NCBI RefSeq assembly: GCF_001039355.2
Contig: NW_019774748.1
Span: 20,454 to 84,453 of the forward strand
Reading direction: 5' to 3'
Length of the DNA: 64,000 nt
DNA from: Lingula anatina
Lineage: Eukaryota > Brachiopoda > Lingulata > Lingulida > Lingulidae
The position numbers and the translations under genes are program-made. This document shows, in pieces, positions 50,783-61,264 of the stretch. The notes under the pieces were generated by a model. That model did no database searches. It saw only the letters and a list, made by a program, of their open reading frames with translations, and was not told the origin of the DNA. Numbering within the stretch: the first letter of the stretch is position 1; each line of letters opens with the position of its first letter.

Positions 50783-53718
50783 TTGAGAATAAAGATAATG
50801 TTTATGTTGAGCATAAATAAAAATTTGAAAAATTAATGATGGCTTATAGTGATAATCATCGCAATGAGTTTTTTCTTTCTTTTTTTTTTTTTTTTTTTTA
50901 GAAATAAAAAATAGTTATACATTCTTTTTGTACCCCTTTCTGGAAAACTTGCATCAAGAGCAGAGGACATGTTCTTTATTTTGGTCAGTAAAAATAAGTT
51001 TTGTTGTCTTTTCTGATAGTTCTTGTGAAGTTTCTTTACGTAGTTGTTGCTGCAATATATGTACATATAAGATTTTTTTCTTTTTTGTAGAGAATCACCC
51101 ATTCCATTGGAAATTTTAAGGAAGCGAGAATTAAAATGGTTAGATATGTTAGAAAATTGGGAAAAATGGATGAGCAAAAGATTTAAGAAGGTAAATTTAA
51201 TAAAGGCTGTCAACAAATTAATGTTTTTGAACTACAGCTTAGAAAAAATTTTGCCATGAAAATTGAAATGTACTTTGCAATTTTGGTTTCTTCTGCAATT
51301 AACTTTTAATAAAGAAATGCTAAAAAAAACTGTACTTGTTGATAACTTCTGAGAGCATGCCTAGTGCAACATTAAACCATACATACTGGTAGCAGGTGCT
51401 ACATAATGAATTTCTGTGAATGTAAACTCAATTGAAAATTTATTTTTTGATACAAATTTTTTTCCTTCAGGTAAAAGAACGATGTCGTAAAGGTATCCCT
51501 CCTTCCATACGACCAAGAGCATGGCAGTATCTGTGTGGGAGCAAGTATTTAATGGAACATAACAGAGGAGTGTATGAGGTATACATATGCAAATCTCTTT
51601 TTTGTGTCAGTCAGTTAGACCTTCATGGATTTATTATAAGATTCTTATTTATTTAAAATGAGCGTATATCAATAACAGCTTAAACCAGTTGAGTCATTTA
51701 ATGAAATATATTCTTTGCTACCCCTTCAGATATCACTGTGATACAAAAATATGCACACAGAAAGTTTGTTATAATAATGAATTTTCTTTCCTTCAAGATT
51801 TTATAGTCAAAATTGGTGACTTTGTTTCTAGGCTTACTTAAAGGAACAGGGGGAGCCCAGGTGGATAGATGATATTAAAAAAGATCTTCACAGACAGTTT
51901 CCCTTCCATGAAATGTTTGCTGCCAGGGGAGGACATGGGTAGGTTCAGCTTACATACTTTTTCGTGCAACGATTTTGATAAAACCTTCTTCATGTGTGAC
52001 ACTTTAATTGTATAGTTTCTGGTTAGTTATGATTTTTAAATTAATCTTGCATCTCAAATTCTCTAATTTGAAATTTGCTATCTTTGTTATTAATCCAGTT
52101 TACCATATTCCATTTGTCATTCTTAGGATGTATTATAGCAAATTTTGTGATGGATTTGTAATGGATATGTATTTTGCATATGACAGTTTATGCTTATTTC
52201 CCAAAAATAACAAAATGCCTGTTTCATAGCTATTAGTTCATAGCAATCTTCATGAAACAATGTTGTGATAAAACAAGCAAGTATTTAATGGAACATAACA
52301 GAGGAGTGTATGAGGTATACATATGCAAATCTCTTTTTTGTGTCAGTCAGTTAGACCTTCATGGATTTATTATAAGATTCTTATTTATTTAAAATGAGCG
52401 TATATCAATAACAGCTTAAACCAGTTGAGTCATTATTGATTTTTAAATTAATCTTGCATCTCAAATTCTCTAATTTGAAATTTGCTATCTTTGTTATTAA
52501 TCCAGTTTACCATATTCCATTTGTCATTCTTAGGATGTATTATAGCAAATTTTGTGATGGATTTGTAATGGATATGTATTTTGCATATGACAGTTTATGC
52601 TTATTTCCCAAAAATAACAAAATGCCTGTTTCATAGCTATTAGTTCATAGCAATCTTCATGAAACAATGTTGTGATATGAAACAGTGTAAGTGAAAGCCA
52701 CATAAAAATTATCATACATAATTGTTTTAGGCAAGAAGATTTGTTCAGAATATTAAAAGCCTACACCATTCACAACCCAAAGGATGGGTATTGTCAGGCC
52801 CAAGGGCCAATAGCTGCAGTGTTGCTGATGCACATGCCTGCAGAGCAAGCTTTTTGGTGCTTAGTCTCCATCTGTGACAAATACCTGCCTGGGTATTACA
52901 GTCCAGGACTGGTCAGTAGAAAGTGATGCCCTATTACAGAGAGTCATTAATCTGTTTTGATTCTTTACATAAATAGAATAAATTGCAAAATGGGGATGTT
53001 TTTTTGAGTTAAATATTCTTATTGTAGAAAGGCATTACCTTTTAACTGGAAGTTTTATCAAAAAATGTCATTAAGTATTTTTGTTTAACAAATATCTTAA
53101 TAAATGTCATTACTTTTAGGAAGCAGTTCAGACAGATGGGGACGTTCTGTATGGTTTGCTGAAAAAAGTAGTGCCCGCAACATATAAACATTTGGTAAGT
53201 TGTCTTGATAATCTGCTCTTCATTGAGCTACTCATTTTTTTTTGCCAGATTTTGTATCATTATACAAGAAGTGTCTTATAATTGTATTCTTACTAAATTT
53301 AAGTAAGTAAAGGGCTTATTTAGAAATCAAGTTTTTTTTTAATGTCAGTGTTTGAGGATGAAATTGAGGAAGATGTATATATAATGCTGTATGAAGCATG
53401 CCAACCCACATTGGATAATGGTTGAATTCTCACTTGTGATTAACATCGTATATTAGACTATTGAAATTATGGTTACCTGAATGATTATATCTAGCTTTTG
53501 TTTGTGTATGAAACTGAACATTTCAGATTTGTGAAGATTTTTTTGTCGTTGATTTCATTGTATACTATGTTTTTTTGTTGGTTTTTTTTTTCAGAAAAAG
53601 CAAAAAGTTGATCCAATTTTATATATGACAGAATGGTTTATGTGTGTGTTCACCAGGACTCTGCCCTGGTCATCAGTATTGAGAGTGTGGGATATGTTCT
53701 TTTGTGAAGGTAAATAGT
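45761..53718 (+). repeat. TBC1D10 locus, copy B (5' region and exons 1-7)
   Basis: This is the second, complete-gene copy of the block at 37912-45759. It has longer TC (49944-49977) and GT (50733-50778) microsatellites than copy A (about 42421-42447 and 43203-43231). It also carries an internal mosaic duplication at 51540-52677 that copy A lacks. Beyond 53718 the sequence is single-copy and includes exons 8 and 9. Confidence 0.85.
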
Positions 53719-54441
53719 TATTAAACATGTTATTTATAAGCTGTAGTATTAATTTTTCATCTATAAAGATCTTGTTCGCTTGAAAATCTGTTGCTGTTAA
53801 ATTTGGACCATAGGTGTAGTTTTCTTTCCTCTTTAGCATTGGCTATGATTCTTAAAAGAATACTGTGAGATGTATGCTGTTTGTTGAAACAAATTCAAAT
53901 ATGTGTTGATTTCAGGTGTAAAGGTGATGTTTAGGATTGCATTAACTTTGATCAAGTACACTCTTGGTAGACCAGAACAAATAGCAGACTGCCCTTCACT
54001 CTATGAAACTATGGAGAAAATAAGGAATTTAGCACCACAAATTCTTAGAGAGGAATTTCTAGTCAGAGAGGTATGAATTTCGCTAAGTAATAAAAATTTG
54101 TGCTCAATCAAACTTTGTTTTCAGTCTTTTTAAAATTTAAGGAAAAACTTACCCTCATGTCCTATTACAAGTCAGTCAAGTATAAACTATATCTCCAAAA
54201 TAGAATATTAGGAATTATTTTAAATCAGCTTTGCAGATAACATATGTATGATCTAGTGATCACATTTTTTTCACTGTTCTCTGAATAGTCCTTAAAACTT
54301 TCCATCACTGAGCGGGACATGGAAAAGGAACATCAGTATCAACTTGCCAAAAAGAAAGCTGCAAAGGAGAAAGCAAACAAAGATTTGGGCAAGAAGAAGA
54401 AATCAAAATCACATTCACAATCCCCAGAATCTCCAAGCTGA
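47972..54441 (+). CDS. TBC1D10: TBC1D10/EPI64-type Rab GTPase-activating protein, 390 aa (complete copy B)
   Basis: TBC1D10 proteins stimulate GTP hydrolysis by Rab GTPases in membrane trafficking at actin-rich surfaces. Nine coding exons join in frame: 47972-48150, 51091-51190, 51471-51578, 51832-51938, 52731-52911, 53120-53194, 53595-53709, 53916-54070 and 54289-54441. An acidic N-terminus precedes [16 protein letters not shown] and the family block [17 protein letters not shown]. The TBC domain opens at [18 protein letters not shown]. The arginine finger is IKKDLHR at about 144-150 and the glutamine finger is YCQ at 185-187. Other matches are [14 protein letters not shown] and [17 protein letters not shown]. 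The tail after the TBC domain is short, lysine-rich and ends PESPS, without the PDZ-binding end known for EPI64. An AATAAA lies at 55088-55093. The gene is head-to-head with ataxin-2. Confidence 0.92.
51540..52677. repeat. Mosaic local duplication inside TBC1D10 copy B
   Basis: A 159-base segment (51540-51698) recurs exactly at 52276-52434. A 241-base segment (52030-52270) recurs at 52437-52677. The order is X, exon 4 region, Y, X', Y'. It looks like a 736-bp tandem duplication in which the second unit lost the middle part with exon 4. X' carries the last 39 bases of exon 3 with its donor but no acceptor, so it should be skipped in splicing. Copy A has neither extra segment. Confidence 0.8.
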
Positions 54442-55087
54442 CAAAGAGTACCCAAAAGCTGAAATTAAATATGAACCTAATGTGGTCTTTTTAAGAACTT
54501 TGAGCTACCACAATGAAATGCTATTATGATGTAGGGATATATGAATGTAATGTTTTTAAATGTATGCATATCTCATGTTTTGTTCACTTGTCAGCATACT
54601 GTTAAAGTAATAAGTTGCTGAATACCTCAAGAAAGTGGTTTAAAGCTAGATAATACCAAGGAGTTATAACTCCTTGATAATACGAACAAATAACCAGTCA
54701 GTTCACTCAGTGAAGGTTCATTGAATCCTTTGAAGGAGAGTCGACTGTTATTTTATTTTATTTAAGTGTGGACTATTAGTAACTGTATATTACAGAATAT
54801 AAAGAAGTGTAGTTAGGATGGTGTTCTCCTTCGCTGTTTCTGATCTTGAACATGAAATGGTGTTACTTTTGATAATTTGCACATTATGCACAGGTCTTCA
54901 AATGTCCAAGATAAATGACAAATTTATTGAGGAATATAGATTTATTTTGGAAGAATTAGTGCCAAGGTTTATCTTAGTGGGGGGGATCATAATGAGGTGC
55001 AATATTTTAATTTTTATTGGCAGTAAACAGGACATTTGATGTCTGTTTGAGTATGGTTGTATGAGAAAGTATAAAATTGTTTTAAAA

Positions 55088-55093
55088 AATAAA
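55088..55093 (+). terminator. Poly(A) signal of TBC1D10
   Basis: AATAAA lies about 650 bases after the TGA stop in an A-rich context. Later signals may also be used. Confidence 0.45.
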
Positions 55094-56074
55094 AAGAATG
55101 ACCGATATGTCTGAATTTTACAAGTTTTTTTCTGTAAAGGGGCAACTCCACCAATTTACCAAGATGGAATGCATAAACTATTATATGCATTTACAGCATT
55201 GCCTAAATTTTTAATCAATTTGGTGCAGTTTTTCTCCATTTACTGGAAGCCTCACTTTTATAACTATGAGCATTTAGTCTGAAGTGTGATTCAGTAAATG
55301 TTCAGTTTTTCCATTCCATGTAGAAGTCATTTCCAGTACCTGTTTAGTGTATGTTGGCACATGGGCAGTGTATAGATTCCAGAATGTGTCACCAAACCAG
55401 AGTGTAACTGTGACACTATACAATGTATTTATGCTCATTAGGTATACCATGCACTTGTGAAATGTAATGTCAATTTTTCTCACGCTGTAATTTTGCCAAA
55501 TACTATTTTGATGTTAATTATTTTGATACTGACTCTACTAAGTTATTTGTTGTTGGATTAGTCTATTACAAGATGTGTAGCTGTATTGGTGCTGGTCATT
55601 GGTTTGCATTCAGTAAATTAATTATAGAATTGAGAATGCACCATGTTTTATGTTCACGTCAGTTCATTACATGCAGGATATCATTTTAAGTCATATCAGT
55701 TATATTGAAAACATTGTTGTCAACATGCCTAAGAAATATAAACCTGGACCTTAAGTAATGTTGTTGTTTTTCTCTTTTGTACAGTGATACTTGAGTTTTG
55801 ATCTATTTTTCACTTTTTATATACAGACAATGTCTGTATGTATAGTCATTGCCTGCACCTGTCTCTGGTGGCATTGTTGCTGTAACTTTTCACTATATAT
55901 TTGACAAAGGGAAAACGGGTATTTTATACTCAATTTTTTGTGTAACTTGCATTTTTTTATACATTCCTATTTCCAGTCTGTCTTTGAAATCCAAAGGGAT
56001 ACAATCTCTTTGCTAGTTCTAAATGTCTTTGTCACCTGTAGTACCTAAGAAATTGGACATGATCCTGCATTTAA

Positions 56075-56115
56075 GCAGTATGCAAAATATTTTTTAAAAA
56101 TATTTTGCATACTGC
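56075..56115. repeat. 41-bp near-perfect palindrome
   Basis: The arms begin GCAGTATGCAAAATATTT and its reverse complement, and meet at an A/T-rich centre with almost no loop. RNA from either strand would fold into a 19-20-bp hairpin. It lies beyond the first TBC1D10 poly(A) signal. The loop is too short for a standard microRNA precursor. Confidence 0.7.
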
Positions 56116-57611
56116 CACTGTTAGCAGAATAGTGAAACCATCATACTATCTTCACACTAACAAGTATGATTCTTAGGACTGAAAGACAGTTGATTAGATT
56201 TTTCTTGAAGTAATGCAATTTTTTTTTAATTCTTACATTTTTCAAACATTGGCATTTTCAATATATGACTCCAGTTCCATGGAGCTGAATTATTTATTTG
56301 AAGTTTGCATGGAAATCTTAATTTAAAATTTTGGGCTCTTATGATAACCAGTAGTTTTCTTTAAACATTCTTTGTGAAAAAAAAATGATTTTGGTGATAT
56401 TAATATGCATGAATCTGGAAATTTTCAGAAAAAAAAACTTATGCACTGTAGTCAATAATGCTTATTTTCTGCTCTACATCTCTACAGGGTTGCTGCTTTG
56501 TTTGAACAACTCTTCTTTGGGAAGGGAGAAGCTTCAAATATAATGCTAACAGAAGTGTCATCAGCAGTTTTAAAAGTCAGCAGTCAGATCTCCTCAATAC
56601 TAATAGAGAGTTGAGCAGTTTAAGGATCACACTTGGTTAAGTTTTTAAAAAATCCTTTAATACCCCACATGTAGCATGACAAGCTGTGATGCAAGAATAA
56701 AAAAACTCAACTTTATAACAACTGACATAGGCAAAAAGTTATTTTCTACTACACCATGGTATTCAAAATCTTAGGTCACTAATGCAGTGTTGGGATGCAA
56801 CACTTCAGTCATGTAGCAAGTCTTATGATAACCTTCATTGGTCTTTGCTAAAAATATTACCCAATCTTTGCACTTCGATAAATTGATTTCAAAATGTCAA
56901 ACCCTATGATAAAATGTCGAGGGGCAAACTATTGCCTAGAAGACCTAGGAAAATTCAAGACGAGGCCAAGTGCTTTTTGTGTCATGCTTATTGCATAATT
57001 TAATTTAGTGAGTTTACAGGAAGATATGTTATCATATTTTATTTGTTTAATAATATGATATGTACCATTATACAACAATGAAATGAATTTGACAAAATAG
57101 TGCTTGAAGGTAGGTGTTATAAAAAATAGTGATAATATTAAACAATAATAATCACATGGGCTGTGTACATAAACCATCTTCCTATAGCTAACAATTTAAA
57201 TTGTGTAGCTTTGGATTCACAACTACTACATTTGTGGATTGTTCAGGTATATTTTGTGGATTCTTCCCAAGGATTACACAAAACTGAGCAACTACTCTTG
57301 AGCATGCTTAACAAAAAGAGAACCCATCTTTGTATTGTAATCATCACAATTTTTATGCTCAAGTATGACCTCAATCATTTGGTAATGTCAAAGGCTGAAC
57401 AGTGCTGGGCCTTCATTGGTAATAATATAAACAAAATGTTATTGCAGATAATGAACAAAATGTTTCAATGTTACAACTGAGATAACATGGGGGAATGTCC
57501 ACCTTTACACATTTATCATAATACATTGTTCAGTCACAATATTACTAATTAACTTGCACCACAACACTTTCCATTTCAAAATATGGAACTATAATGTCTC
57601 TTGTATTTTAA

Positions 57612-58713
57612 TCAAGCAAGCATCAGCCATATAATGAAGAAAACTGCCATAAAAAGGAACACTTGAGAAAGAAACTGTTCATCTGCATGCTGCGGTGAAC
57701 CAGCTTGTGCTGAAATGAAAAAGAAAAACATGCCATGACCACTGTGATATTTCTTATAATATTTTAGTTTTATATCGCATTGTAATACAAGAAACAGCTT
57801 TTTAATCATCTTAACCTTAATGTAAAATGGAGAAAAGAATATTTTCAATTTGTATTATACTCAAAAATGTTCCATCAATAAATACTATCACTTACGGGGT
57901 GCAGGTCTGCCATCATTTCCAAAATTAAATGTGGATGCAAAAAATGTGAAAGGAAAAGCTCCAATTCCAAAAGACATCTGAAAGCCGCCATCACCAAAGC
58001 CAAACCCGGGAAATGGCTGTTAAAGAAAAAAATATATTGATTTACATTGGAAAACAACTTTTTATAGAACTTTAGCATCAATGAAAGTGCATATTCTAAA
58101 TTAGGCTTATACAAATTGTTAACACTGAAAGAAATAAAATGTTCCACTTTATTTTAGTACTTATATCTTCACTTTGGACTACCTTAACATATAATAATCA
58201 ACATACCCCCGTATTTTCTGGTTCAGCTCTCTGCCCAGGCGGCCTTGGTGGTAACTTTTCTCTACAAACATAAATGAATTGCAGTTTTCTTCATTATATG
58301 GTCAGCGAAATTTAAAAAATTTAATTAGAGGTGGTTGTATGCATTTCCTATTTTTTAATATCACTATTATCAGAGATGATTCTATAATCCCACATTATTC
58401 TTACAGGTTCAGCCTTAAAAACTTAAAGATCTTACTTTTGTAGTAGAAATAACAATATTACTAAAAATAAATGTGTAGACTGATCAAAATATTAGAGCAT
58501 CTCTTACACGGCTCTTTTTCCTACCTGGGGTCCTGTTGATCTGTACTTCCTCTGCCATATAAAGGAATCACTTTATCTTTACTTATTCCAGCTTTACAAA
58601 CAGGGCACACTTGCCGGGTAGGTCTGGTTTCTAACCACTGATGGAGGCAAGGCCAACTGAAAACGAAGTAATACTTCCTTACAATATAAGTGTATAATAT
58701 CAGTGGTTACTTC

Positions 58714-58750
<37 letters not shown>

Positions 58751-59306
58751 CTGCAAATCTTGCCAAGTTGGTATAATTTGGCTGACTAAACTGTTGTTGT
58801 CCCATAGCCATACCTACCTAAATGACTATAATCAATGTTTTATTTGTGCTCTAATATATTTTAATTCAACCTAATATATACAAGAGAACAATTTCAACAG
58901 TTGAAAGGCACAGATGGCAAACAATCAAGCAGATAGATTCCCTGTGGAAACAATGCCACTGGATGATAAAAGTGCATACGTATTCCCCAGGAGCAATACA
59001 TATAATTTAACTATTTTGACACCAACTAAATTACCTACCTAGACATTATGTTTACAGGCCTATGAAGAGGGTACTGTCATTTCCTTCACTAAACTTAGAA
59101 CCCCATTCATATTCTGCCTTCAAGGAATTTTTCTTTTCAAATCTTATGTAACTTTTTCCATTCAACCCGAACCCAACTTACTTAGTATGATCTACCTCAC
59201 CAGATAATAATAACTTTTTCAAATAGGAAGATGTCATAAATATCACGTATGGCCTCTCTCTTGTTAGTGCTACATCAGTTGCTTTTATAAATTATACTGA
59301 AAATGC

Positions 59307-59395
<89 letters not shown>

Positions 59396-60768
59396 TTGCA
59401 GAGTATGAGACTCTCACCGAGTTTAATTTCTTTAATGGTGGGTCTTTCAAACTCCAAGAGCCTCACAAATAATTCTTTTGGGGCCCAAAGTTACGATACA
59501 ATCATTTTATCAATTTTAAAGTAGTAATTGTTTTTGGGAGAAAAGGAGTAGAACCAAAAAATGAAGTTTTTTCTAGTTAAGGTCTAATTTGATGGTAAAA
59601 ATGACTATAGATTTAGTACTGTCATTTCAAACATCAAGTAAATAATATCACTTCAATTTTTTTAACTCCGTCAATCTTATTCAAGTTTTCCGTATTTACA
59701 CAGCATACAAGAGCCATGGCAGAAGCCATTATCATTAGGCAAAAACTATGCATGCCAGAAACTGTTTTACCAGTGGCAAGATGGATGCCATGATTTGGTA
59801 GATGTGATTAACCATGTAAAACTGAGATGGTGAGTAGGAGGAGTTTCTATCAGGTACTACTTATCTCTGTTAGGGGCAAGATTCCACGACATATGTAATG
59901 CATGGTGACAGGATCTGATTTGGCAATTAAGATCATTTCAACTTAACTTTACCAATGCTTTTCAAACCTGAGCATAACACTCAAGCATCGAATAGTTAAA
60001 AATGTAATAGTAAATCTAAAGGTAGGTGTAAAAACATTCTCTACCAGAGGCAGGGTGGGTGATGGCATCAATTCCATAAATATATTTTCACAGGACCTCT
60101 GTGATTTTGATCAGATGATATCAATTATTTTGTCAGCTATCCAACCCTTTTGTCTTTGAGCAGCCAGGATCTCCATGTAGTACCTAGGTGCTAATTTCTT
60201 AGTACATAATCTGTCTCACGTATTTGTCTGGCAAACAAGTCATGTGATTAAGAGGTGTTTCCCAAAACTTTGCACAGTAGTGCAAGCAATTAATGTCAGA
60301 ATTAACTGACCTGACTGCTGTTAAAGAGACTTGCCAGAGTAGTTATGTAAACAGAGACCAACCCTATTATTAATTTGGTTATAGAAACTCACAGTACAGA
60401 ATTTTATGTGTTAATTAAAATTAAGTTACGTGGTGATTTTGACCAATGTGTCTGCTATTCAAATTAATTAGTACTAATTTTATCTAGAGACAAACCAATT
60501 AGTGGCACTGGTGGTATAACCACTACAAGTACAATGTACACGACACAGCCTATAACAAATTGTCAACTACATATGTCTGGGACTTAATATCTTACATTCC
60601 CTCAGCATCTTACCAAAATAAATGTCCACACATACTGACGACTGCATCTCTTGCTGTGTCCAAACATATATTGCACTCGAAATTTTTACTGTCCTCTTTT
60701 TCATGATCTTGACTCGCCGAGCCGGAGGCATCAGAATTAGGAGAATCTGAGGTTACTCGGCTTGCCAT
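57612..60768 (-). CDS. RNF185: RNF185, ER-membrane RING E3 ubiquitin ligase, 186 aa
   Basis: RNF185 ubiquitinates misfolded membrane proteins in ER-associated degradation. Five exons join in frame on the minus strand: 60614-60768, 58525-58656, 58207-58261, 57896-58016 and 57612-57709. The C3HC4 RING is intact: C32-x2-C35 (FECNIC), C47, H49, C52, C55 (CGHLFCWPC) and C69-x2-C72 (CPVC). [19 protein letters not shown] and [11 protein letters not shown] are nearly identical to the vertebrate family. Two hydrophobic segments follow: [20 protein letters not shown] and the C-terminal [20 protein letters not shown]. Length fits RNF185 (192 aa in human) and the shorter RNF5. It starts 497 bp from the divergent HECTD4-like gene. 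Confidence 0.95.
58716..58749. repeat. (AC)n microsatellite
   Basis: A pure AC run of about 34 bases lies in RNF185 intron 1, about 60 bp from exon 2. Confidence 0.9.
59309..59388. repeat. (TA)n microsatellite, 80 bp
   Basis: Forty uninterrupted TA units lie in RNF185 intron 1. A run this long can extrude as a cruciform and is likely to vary in length. Confidence 0.95.
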
Positions 60769-61264
60769 TTTGAACCTTGAATATTCACGGGCTTCTCTAA
60801 GTGTCCAACAAGCCCAAGATTACGCTACGTGTTATTAAAGCTTCTATTATGGCAAATTCATTTCTTGTCATACGACATCTCAACGCGGAAGTTGCTTAAT
60901 GTTGACGTGATGTACTCATGCGCATAGTGAGGTTTGTATAAAACAAAGAATACATCACCGATATGAATATAGCGTTTATTACATTTCAGGGTATCAAAAA
61001 ATATTGTATTAAGCCGACAATTTTTTCCACTCTATTATTTCTCTCTTTAAGGGTTAGTGCAAATGCCGCACTTGAAAAACAGATAAAATGCATTTTTTGG
61101 TTTTTACTAATAGCATACAGATAAAAAAGAACCGTGTAAAACCGGATGTTTTCATTCCAGACTAAGAATGAAACATCTATTATGATTGGTCTAAAGATTG
61201 GCAGCCACTGCTGCTTTGCAGGTCGTCTGTGGCACTGCGAAGTTTTTTAATATTTGATTGTATA
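60769..61264. promoter_or_regulatory. Bidirectional promoter of RNF185 and the HECTD4-like gene
   Basis: The 496 bp between opposing start codons contain an ETS-type GCGGAAGT near 60886, a CRE-like TGACGTGA near 60903 and ATGCGCAT at 60918-60925. All three sit in about 40 bases. No TATA box is placed properly for either gene. Shared use is inferred from the spacing. Confidence 0.5.

Larger units (their letters stand above)
54442..57611. other. Convergent 3' region of TBC1D10 and RNF185
   Basis: This 3.2 kb lies between two stop codons facing each other and probably consists mostly of 3' UTRs. TBC1D10 has a poly(A) signal at 55088-55093. A 41-bp inverted repeat lies at 56075-56115. No additional coding exon is convincing. 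Confidence 0.55.

Noticed and set aside
43196-50836. Val/Cys-repeat frames near 43.2 and 50.7 kb
   Set aside because: They are translations of (GT)n microsatellites in an intron.
37912-53718. Two tandem paralogous TBC1D10 genes
   Set aside because: The first copy lacks the last two exons and ends at a single 'n'. Coding differences are all silent and whole introns are near-identical, so alleles explain it better than paralogues.
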